A stretch of 5,711 bases of DNA from Nitrospinota bacterium (GTDB lineage Bacteria > Nitrospinota_A > JADGAW01), in the NCBI GenBank assembly GCA_015231815.1, contig JADGAW010000151.1:1-5711 (forward strand), written 5' to 3'. Positions 1 to 4,669 of this stretch are shown here, in pieces; within the stretch, counting starts at the first letter, position 1, and every line of letters begins with the position of its first letter. Below the pieces are notes generated by a model. The model saw only the letters and a list, made by a program, of their open reading frames with translations, did not search any database and was not told the origin of the DNA. The position numbers and the translations under genes were made by a program.

Positions 1-773
1 AAAAAGTTATAGAAAAAGAGTTGGCAACAGAGCATGAAGTAAATGACATGACAGAGAAAGAAATATTAAATTTCATTTTCAGACCCGGCTTTAGTACTGC
101 AGAAAAAGTAACAGATGTTTCCGGTCGTGGTGTTGGCATGGATGTAGTAAAAACAAATATCTCAAAACTCAACGGCTTAATAGAGATTGACTCTCAGTTT
201 GGAAAGGGAAGTACCATTACAATTACTCTGCCTCTGACGGTAGCAATTATTCAAACTCTCATGGTAATTGTACAGGATGAAATTTATGGAATTCCACTTG
301 CTTCAGTTCTACAAACGCTGATTATTCCGGAGAGTGAAGTTAAAACCGTTGATCAAAATGAGGTCATAAATTACCGGGGGAGTGTACTTCCCATTATTCG
401 TTTATCCGATGTTTTTGACCTGAAAAACCTGATTAAAGACAGAGATGAAACCTTCAAAAATGTCGTTTCCAAAAGAGAGAAAAGAAAAAAACATGACTCC
501 AGCACCATTGAAGAGGGGAGTATTTATATTATTGTTATTGGAATGGCAGAACTGCGACTTGGCGTTATTGTTGATTCGGTACTTGGACAGGAAGAGATAG
601 TTTTGAAGTCATTTGGTGAGTATCTCGACGCAAAAGGCTTGTCTGGTGCAACAATTATGGGAGATGGTTGTGTTACTCTTGTTATAGATATTGAAGAACT
701 GTTTGAAATTTCCGAAGAAACAGTCAGGAAAATAAGAAAGAAAAAAGAAGCTCAAGTTGAACTGACCTACTAA
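1..773 (+). CDS. cheA: Chemotaxis histidine kinase CheA, C-terminal part (5' truncated by window edge)
   Basis: CheA is the cytoplasmic histidine kinase that receives chemoreceptor signals through CheW and phosphorylates CheY. Only the last 256 residues are present; the frame is open to the left edge, with the first full codon at base 3. Visible in order are the F-box IFRPGFST (fragment residues 25-32), the G1 box DVSGRGVGMDVV (38-49), the G2 region GKGSTITITLPLT (67-79), and a CheW-like regulatory domain from about residue 82 to the end. That domain includes IPLASV, RGSVLPIIRLSDVF and a late block with SGATIMGDG. The HPt domain, dimerisation domain and N box lie outside the window. Between the two halves of the CheW-like domain is a charged linker (about residues 141-172) containing KREKRKKH, longer than I expect. 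The gene ends with TAA, 82 bases before fliN. The family call is very secure; the gene's true start cannot be seen. Confidence 0.96.
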   Translation, partial: KVIEKELATEHEVNDMTEKEILNFIFRPGFSTAEKVTDVSGRGVGMDVVKTNISKLNGLIEIDSQFGKGSTITITLPLTVAIIQTLMVIVQDEIYGIPLASVLQTLIIPESEVKTVDQNEVINYRGSVLPIIRLSDVFDLKNLIKDRDETFKNVVSKREKRKKHDSSTIEEGSIYIIVIGMAELRLGVIVDSVLGQEEIVLKSFGEYLDAKGLSGATIMGDGCVTLVIDIEELFEISEETVRKIRKKKEAQVELTY

Positions 774-774
774 A

Positions 775-793
775 ACCAATAATTAATATTGGT
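775..793. repeat. 7-bp inverted repeat overlapping the sigma-54 -24 element
   Basis: ACCAATA and TATTGGT form a perfect 7-bp inverted repeat around the 5-base loop ATTAA, starting two bases after the cheA stop codon. No T tract follows directly, so an intrinsic terminator is unlikely. The right arm includes the TTGG of the proposed -24 element. It could be a regulator site, an RNA hairpin protecting the cheA 3' end, or chance in AT-rich DNA. The repeat is seen directly; its function is inference. Confidence 0.4.
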
Positions 794-805
794 ACGCAAA
801 ATGCT
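789..805 (+). promoter_or_regulatory. Candidate sigma-54 (-24/-12) promoter for fliN
   Basis: The site reads TTGGTACG, four bases, then ATGCT. Against the RpoN consensus YTGGCACG-N4-TTGCW it differs only by T for C in the -24 block and A for T in the -12 block. The near-invariant GG (791-792) and GC (803-804) are exactly 10 bases apart. Transcription would begin near 815-816, giving a leader of about 40 bases before the fliN ATG at 856. Sigma-54 control of flagellar genes is well established in several proteobacterial lineages, which makes the context fitting. No activator site is recognised; one could lie in the cheA 3' end. Confidence 0.6.
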
Positions 806-855
806 CTATTCAGAGAGTTGTTTTTTTGACACTCAAATTATTTAAATATTAAACA

Positions 856-1212
856 ATGGCAGAAAGAGAAAAAAAGCCTCTAACAGAAGAAGAGCTTCTG
901 GCAAAAAATCCTAAGGAAATCAACGAGGAAGATGTCAAGGCGTTTATTACCAGGGAGATGGATCATATCCTGGATATACCCCTTGAAGTTTCTGCTGAGC
1001 TCGGAAGAACTGAACTGCCAGTACATGAAATTCTCAAACTTGACGAAGGCTCTGTTGTTGAACTATCAAAACTCGTTGGTGAACCAATGGAAATTCTCAT
1101 TAACGGACTATTGACAGCAAGGGGAGAGGTTGTTGTTGTTAATGAACGTTTTGGAGTTCGTGTTACAGACGTTATTGATCCAATGGAAATGGTTAGAATG
1201 TACAAGATGTAA
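856..1212 (+). CDS. fliN: Flagellar motor switch protein FliN
   Basis: FliN is a C-ring protein of the flagellar switch complex. With FliM and FliG it sets rotation direction and takes part in CheY-P binding and export-cargo docking. The 118-residue product has a charged N-terminus (1-35) and a SpoA/surface-presentation-of-antigens domain (about 37-115). Diagnostic stretches are ILDIPLEVSAELGRTELPV (38-56), the EGSVVELSKLVGEPMEILING block (64-84), ARGEVVVVNERFGVRVTDV (88-106) and a terminal DPMEMVRMY. The length is within the family's usual range. The start is the first in-frame ATG; no Shine-Dalgarno sequence precedes it, only an A/T-rich leader. It follows cheA on the same strand but probably has its own sigma-54-type promoter. 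Finding fliN directly behind cheA rather than fliM is less usual, although both belong to the chemotaxis-motor pathway. The 141 bases after it, up to the convergent methyltransferase, contain no gene or convincing terminator that I can see. Confidence 0.96.
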   Translation: MAEREKKPLTEEELLAKNPKEINEEDVKAFITREMDHILDIPLEVSAELGRTELPVHEILKLDEGSVVELSKLVGEPMEILINGLLTARGEVVVVNERFGVRVTDVIDPMEMVRMYKM

Positions 1213-1353
1213 TATCTCACCTCCTTTTTATTCTTTCACAACCCAATCATCAACGCTCATCTTTAGAAGATACTCCTGTTGTCAGAACTATATTGTTAAT
1301 GCTCTTTTTATCGTCGTATGTTTCAGGGGATGCGACTATTGTGATGCAGGGCT

Positions 1354-1977
1354 CTAGAAGGGCTTGTTGTTTTCTGCAAGAACAATGTTCCAAAGGTCAA
1401 TCTTCTTCCATGTGTATTTTTCAACAATCTTGAGGTCTGCTTCCTTTACAAGATGCTCAAGTACAAGGTCCGATTTCCAGCCAATCTTACAACAAAACGG
1501 GTTAATCATTTTTTCAATTTTCCCTATAACCGGATGTTGACTCTTAAAGTGGTTAACAAGAACAATGTTTCCGTCTCGTTTACAAACTCTTTTCATCTCC
1601 ATTAAAACTTTTACCGGATCAGGAACAACACTAATAACAAAGGCTCCAACAACATGATTGAAGGAATCATCAGCAAAAGCCATATGTTCAGCGTTCATCT
1701 CCAAAAGATTAATGTTGTCGAGTTTATAGTTTTTTTTTCTTTTTTGGGCTTCTTTTAACATGCCGTAGGTAAGGTCAATGCCTACAACTTTAGCATTTTT
1801 GGGGTAGTGGTTCAGAATGTACCCCGTTCCAACTCCAACATCAAGAACAGTTTCGTTCTCTGCAATGTTTATGTTTTGAATTGCATGTTTTTGGCGGGGA
1901 AAAAAGAATTGCTTGAAGATAATATCGTAAATCCCACTATAAGTACCGTAGATTTTTTTTATGCTGTCTGCTTTCAC
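1354..1977 (-). CDS. Class I SAM-dependent methyltransferase, PmtA-like (possible phosphatidylethanolamine N-methyltransferase)
   Basis: This soluble Rossmann-fold methyltransferase of 207 residues has motif I VLDVGVGTGY (44-53) for SAM binding, an acidic ribose-binding GIDLTYGML (66-74), NAEHMAFADDSFNHVV (95-110) and a post-motif LVNHF (140-144). The N-terminal Y-x-x-YSGIYDIIF pattern, VGAFVISVVPDP (110-121) and VNHFKS, with a GWKSDL element near 166-171, resemble the bacterial PmtA type that methylates phosphatidylethanolamine. Ubiquinone/menaquinone-type methyltransferases share much of this, so the substrate is not settled. The start is GTG at 1977: an in-frame TAA sits five codons upstream and the next ATG is at residue 73, inside the fold. 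No Shine-Dalgarno sequence is seen. It is divergent from the sspB-like gene and convergent with fliN, and appears to be a single-gene unit. The coding strand has A8 (codons 6-9) and A9 (codons 82-84) runs, which are possible slippage points. Confidence 0.88.
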   Translation of the reverse strand: MKADSIKKIYGTYSGIYDIIFKQFFFPRQKHAIQNINIAENETVLDVGVGTGYILNHYPKNAKVVGIDLTYGMLKEAQKRKKNYKLDNINLLEMNAEHMAFADDSFNHVVGAFVISVVPDPVKVLMEMKRVCKRDGNIVLVNHFKSQHPVIGKIEKMINPFCCKIGWKSDLVLEHLVKEADLKIVEKYTWKKIDLWNIVLAENNKPF

Positions 1978-2029
1978 TTCAGAGGGAATTAATTAATATG
2001 TTTCAGGTTAATCATAAACTAAGCCGGAC

Positions 2030-2039
2030 ATTATATAAT
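2030..2039. promoter_or_regulatory. Palindromic -10 element, possible bidirectional promoter
   Basis: ATTATATAAT is a perfect 10-bp palindrome. It places a consensus TATAAT at 2034-2039 on the plus strand and another at 2030-2035 on the minus strand. Predicted starts are near 2046 for the sspB-like operon (leader about 32 bases) and near 2023 for the methyltransferase (leader about 45 bases). No good -35 hexamer is visible at 16-18 bases on either side and there is no TGn extension, so activity rests on the -10 and its position in the only divergent intergenic gap of the window. Confidence 0.45.
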
Positions 2040-2077
2040 AGGTAGTGCTTTTTATAACTACATAAATCATCTTACCT

Positions 2078-2593
2078 ATGAATTTGCAGCATCAGCAAAA
2101 AGTTGATATTTTAAAGGAATTTATTATTGACAGCGACATCTTTCTTTGCGTTAATGCAACCCATGAAGGAGTAATTGTTCCGCAAAACCATAAGAAGAAT
2201 GTAGATTTAAGGCTTATTTTCAGCTTGCATTTCAGGAATAAACCAGACTTTCAGGATGATTGTATTGAATCAGTTCTGCTTTTTGGCGGTGTTCCGAGAA
2301 AGTGTCGTATTCCCTATGATGCAATATGGGGCGTAATTCAGAAGGAATACAATAAACTATATTTCTGGCAGGATGAAATGCCTCTGGAAATCAGGAAAAA
2401 AGTGGAGAAAAACAGTCCTCAGCTAAACGCCGAAGAAAAAACAGATGAAGGAGATAAACAAGCTTTCCCACCATCAGCACCAAAAAAGAAACCTAAACTG
2501 ATGGTTATTGAGAATAAAAAAGCAGAACCTGTTGAAAAAGATGAAAAAACTGCGAAGAATAAAAGCAGAGCACATTTAAAAGTATTAAAATAG
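2078..2593 (+). CDS. sspB: SspB-like ClpXP adaptor (stringent starvation protein B family)
   Basis: SspB proteins tether ssrA-tagged and other substrates to the ClpXP protease in the cytoplasm. This 171-residue product has the typical two-part design. The folded substrate-binding domain (about 7-105) includes VDILKEF (9-15), VNATHEGVIVP (25-35), a DLRL strand (43-46) and LLFGGVPRKCRIPYDAIWGV (67-86), which matches the conserved FGGVxxxxxVPxxAI core. It ends in a DEMPLEI segment (99-105). A lysine- and glutamate-rich, presumably disordered linker follows (106-162). The protein ends SRAHLKVLK, closely resembling the XB peptide (RPALRVVK in E. coli, from memory) that docks on the ClpX N-domain. 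A related KPKLMVIEN lies at 138-146. Overall it is closest in pattern to the deltaproteobacterial form. The start is the first ATG; no Shine-Dalgarno sequence. It heads a probable operon with the peroxiredoxin 27 bases downstream. Substrates are unknown, and ssrA and clpX are outside the window. Confidence 0.87.
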   Translation: MNLQHQQKVDILKEFIIDSDIFLCVNATHEGVIVPQNHKKNVDLRLIFSLHFRNKPDFQDDCIESVLLFGGVPRKCRIPYDAIWGVIQKEYNKLYFWQDEMPLEIRKKVEKNSPQLNAEEKTDEGDKQAFPPSAPKKKPKLMVIENKKAEPVEKDEKTAKNKSRAHLKVLK

Positions 2594-2620
2594 CTGACCC
2601 AATAATTTAATGAAAATTCT

Positions 2621-3103
2621 ATGACGACCATTGAAATTAATCAAAAAGCACCTGATTTTACCTTGAAAGACAGTTTTGGAAATGATGTTTCATTGTCTGA
2701 CTTTAACGGTAAAAAAGTCGTTTTATATTTTTATCCCAGAGATTTAACCCCCGGGTGTACAAATCAGGCATGCAATCTGAGAGACCACATTCAAGAACTA
2801 CAGAAAAAGGGAATAGTTGTTTTAGGACTAAGCTTTGATGATGAAAAAAAACATCAGAAATTTATTGAAAAACATTCACTTCCCTCTGCGAAAGAAGGTT
2901 TTAACCTCCTGTGTGATATTGATAAAACCGTTGCAAACCTTTACGGAATTTATCGTGAAAAAAATATGTACGGTAAAAAAGTCATGGGTATTGTTCGTAC
3001 GACCTTTCTTATCAACGAGAAAGGAATAATTGTCCATATATTTAAAAAGCCAAAAGTAAAGGAGCATTCTGAAGAAATCTTTGCCTGGCTTGACACTCAT
3101 TAA
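2621..3103 (+). CDS. bcp: Thioredoxin-dependent peroxiredoxin, BCP/PrxQ type
   Basis: This cytoplasmic peroxidase reduces hydrogen peroxide and organic hydroperoxides using a peroxidatic cysteine recycled by thioredoxin. The 160-residue thioredoxin-fold protein has an N-terminal APDFTLKD block (10-17), then YFYPRDLTPGCTNQACNLRD (36-55). Cys46 in the PGCT motif is peroxidatic, and Cys51 five residues on is the resolving cysteine, the classic BCP C-x4-C arrangement. GIVRTTFLI (123-131) supplies the conserved active-site arginine. Compared with the usual form there are a few extra residues (SAKEG, about 89-93) before LLCDIDK, where Cys98 takes a position that is commonly serine. Neighbours are the sspB-like gene (27-base gap) and a lipoprotein gene (29-base gap), all on one strand and probably co-transcribed. 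No Shine-Dalgarno sequence is seen. A five-codon ATG frame ends on TGA overlapping this ATG; its meaning is unknown. Confidence 0.95.
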   Translation: MTTIEINQKAPDFTLKDSFGNDVSLSDFNGKKVVLYFYPRDLTPGCTNQACNLRDHIQELQKKGIVVLGLSFDDEKKHQKFIEKHSLPSAKEGFNLLCDIDKTVANLYGIYREKNMYGKKVMGIVRTTFLINEKGIIVHIFKKPKVKEHSEEIFAWLDTH

Positions 3104-3132
3104 CTCTTCTCATCTTAATCAAACCAATTGTT

Positions 3133-3936
3133 ATGCGCTCTCTAAAGGTATTATTTGTTTCACTGTTTTTAATGGTTTTAACGCAATCCTGTAGTGAAAA
3201 ACCTACCGTAAAGAACTATTATGAAGAAGAGGTGAATTATGTTTTCAGTAAGTTCATTGATAAAAACGATAAATTTATATTCAAACTTGCATTAAATCAA
3301 CCCCTGAGAATTTCTCAAAAACAGATGGATGCAATTATGCTTTCCCTGAAATATGTACCTGAGGAATCTTTTTTTGATCTTTCATCTAATAATGTTGCTG
3401 AAAGTGTCTTTAATAAAGATACCATACTAAAAGTTGCTCCTCAGTTTCGAAAAAAACTTCAGGACTTGGCACCTGAAGAAAAAATTGTTTTTGCTGTTAT
3501 AGGAACTCAGGGAAGAACCTCAGGAGAAGTATTTGTCCTCGGGAACGGTATGCATTGGAGATTTAGTCATATAAAAGGCAACCCCTATATTAAGAGCCAA
3601 AAGAATATTACAGACTGGATTGCTCCATGGACAAATGAAGATGAAAATTTCAGGCTTGTTCTGCAAAAAGGACAGTGGTTTCATGCAACAAGAGAGCAGA
3701 TGCCAAGAGCTGGAAATAGAAATTGGATTATTCTTCCTGTTAAAAATAAAAGGCTTACCAAAAAAGATGATGTGGTAAATGACTATATTGTTCGACGAGC
3801 TCTTTTGGAAAACCCGGAAACCAGCAGAAGAATATTACTTAATACTCTTATGATGTTAGAAAAGGAACTTGAGGGCGGGGTGATTTCATATGGGGAATAT
3901 AAGAAAAGAAGAAAAGACGTTCTTGACTCCATGTAA
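3133..3936 (+). CDS. Putative lipoprotein of unknown function with SHOCT-like C-terminus
   Basis: I do not recognise the main domain of this 267-residue protein. The N-terminus is a type II signal peptide: MRSLK, then a hydrophobic core (6-16), then TQSC with the candidate lipidated Cys20. The lipobox is imperfect because Thr rather than Leu or Val sits at -3. Ser follows the cysteine, so outer-membrane sorting is the default guess in a Gram-negative cell. The mature part is mixed alpha/beta without further membrane segments. A recognisable stretch is RTSGEVFVLGNGMHWRFSHIKGNPY (128-152), rich in aromatics and glycine. The end, LEKELEGGVISYGEYKKRRKDVLDSM (242-267), resembles the short SHOCT motif (leucine-rich, G-x-I-S/T-x-x-E-Y/F-x-x-x-K) often found at protein ends. 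It is probably the last gene of the sspB-like/bcp operon, although the shared transcription may not reflect shared function. No Shine-Dalgarno sequence precedes the first ATG. Its stop lies only 22 bases from the convergent DsbA-like gene's stop. Confidence 0.8.
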   Translation: MRSLKVLFVSLFLMVLTQSCSEKPTVKNYYEEEVNYVFSKFIDKNDKFIFKLALNQPLRISQKQMDAIMLSLKYVPEESFFDLSSNNVAESVFNKDTILKVAPQFRKKLQDLAPEEKIVFAVIGTQGRTSGEVFVLGNGMHWRFSHIKGNPYIKSQKNITDWIAPWTNEDENFRLVLQKGQWFHATREQMPRAGNRNWIILPVKNKRLTKKDDVVNDYIVRRALLENPETSRRILLNTLMMLEKELEGGVISYGEYKKRRKDVLDSM

Positions 3937-3958
3937 GAAAGACAAACACCTTATAACT

Positions 3959-4639
3959 CTAGCACCAGCTTGCCTGCTTTTTTTCTCCTTTTAGTAATTC
4001 TTTGATGTTTGCCTCTATAACAAGGTAACCAACATTTCCGTTAATCTTCTGTCGTCCTTCGTTGAAAATAAGGGAAGGGCTTACCTTAACATCATAGGTT
4101 TTTGCAAGCTCAAGGTCATAGCAATACTCAGCATGGGCTTCTCCTGAATCAATTTGTTCCAGAACTTTATCTACCGGAAGTTTTAACTCCTCAGCAAGTT
4201 TTATGTGCTCTTTTCTTTGGGAAACATCAACCAAATCCTTAAAAAATAATTCCCGGAGTTTCCAGGCAGCGATCTCATACACCTCTTTCTCTTTAATAAT
4301 CCCCTTTTGAATAAGAAGTCGGATAGAACAAAGAAAAAGGTGGCAACTAGCGGATGATTCTGGAATGTTTTTTGTCCAAATATCCGGGTGAACAGAAACA
4401 TGGGGGAAGTTTTTTACTACCTCTTTAACATGATTGCTGTATCCATCATACAGACCTTTTCCTTTCCAGTTTGTTTCGATTTTTCTTTTTGAATAACCAA
4501 AGATGGAAGCAAAATGGTAATCAATGGTAATCTGCTCTCCGAAATTTTCCTTTAATTCATCCATACGCCTTTGTGCTATGTAGGCCCAGACACAAAGGAT
4601 GTCAGAAAAATGAACGATATCTACTTGGTTTATCTTCAT
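3959..4639 (-). CDS. DsbA/FrnE-like thioredoxin-fold oxidoreductase (2-hydroxychromene-2-carboxylate isomerase-related)
   Basis: The product (226 residues from ATG) has the DsbA-family layout. There is an N-terminal beta strand with the active-site region VHFSDILCVWAY (9-20), a long helical insertion (about 55-175) and a returning thioredoxin half with VSPSLIF (186-192), whose Pro188 is the expected cis-proline. There is no signal peptide, so it is probably cytoplasmic, like FrnE and HCCA-isomerase relatives. The active site is C-V-W-A: Cys16 is kept but the resolving cysteine is Ala19, so classic dithiol oxidation is unlikely and a monothiol, glutathione-linked or isomerase-like role is possible. 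Other cysteines are two in SSASCHLFLC, one in AEYCYD and the C-terminal residue (…ASWC). An alternative GTG start at 4654 adds MKELI; both starts have a purine-rich AAGAG at usable spacing. I prefer ATG because family members begin just before the first strand. It follows the PfkB kinase by 26 bases (11 if GTG) and is probably in its operon. Confidence 0.85.
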   Translation of the reverse strand: MKINQVDIVHFSDILCVWAYIAQRRMDELKENFGEQITIDYHFASIFGYSKRKIETNWKGKGLYDGYSNHVKEVVKNFPHVSVHPDIWTKNIPESSASCHLFLCSIRLLIQKGIIKEKEVYEIAAWKLRELFFKDLVDVSQRKEHIKLAEELKLPVDKVLEQIDSGEAHAEYCYDLELAKTYDVKVSPSLIFNEGRQKINGNVGYLVIEANIKELLKGEKKQASWC

Positions 4640-4641
4640 TA

Positions 4642-4669
4642 TTAACTCTTTCACTTTTTAACTCTTCAC
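4642..4669 (-). repeat. Imperfect tandem repeat over the kinase stop and DsbA-like start region
   Basis: On the minus strand GTGAAGAGTTAA (4669-4658) is followed after 3 bases by GTGAAAGAGTTAA (4654-4642), a 15-base period with one inserted A. The first copy contains the kinase stop codon TGA and an AAGAG placed 7 bases before the GTG at 4654. The second copy contains that GTG and an AAAGAG placed 6 bases before the ATG at 4639. The repeat therefore duplicates the ribosome-binding region and makes the start ambiguous. It is seen directly; whether it matters is unknown. Confidence 0.5.

Noticed and set aside
826..854. Perfect TTGACA (826-831) before fliN as a sigma-70 promoter
   Set aside because: The only -10-like hexamer at workable spacing is TATTAA at 847-852 (15-base spacer, 4 of 6 matches), which would start transcription inside the fliN start region. 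The sigma-54 site fits better.
963..1220. Open frame on the minus strand opposite fliN
   Set aside because: Low-complexity serine/threonine-rich translation mirrored from a clearly real fliN; no start signal or recognisable domain.
1259..1271. ATCTT-TAG-AAGAT hairpin between fliN and the methyltransferase as a terminator
   Set aside because: Only 5 A/T-rich pairs with a 3-base loop and no following T tract.
1130..1357. Plus-strand frame running from fliN into the gap
   Set aside because: Out of frame with fliN; a cysteine- and phenylalanine-rich translation with no family pattern and no ribosome-binding site.
1989..1996. TTAATTAA palindrome upstream of the methyltransferase as an operator
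   Set aside because: Short and purely A/T in an A/T-rich gap; no second copy or known operator match.
2419..2631. Minus-strand frame opposite the SspB-like tail
   Set aside because: Ser/Phe-rich mirror of the lysine/glutamate-rich linker; typical shadow of an A-rich coding strand.
3961..3984. AGCA...TGCT stem followed by T7 as a plus-strand terminator for the lipoprotein operon
   Set aside because: The stem has 4 pairs and a 10-base loop, too weak for an intrinsic terminator, and it lies inside the DsbA-like coding sequence.
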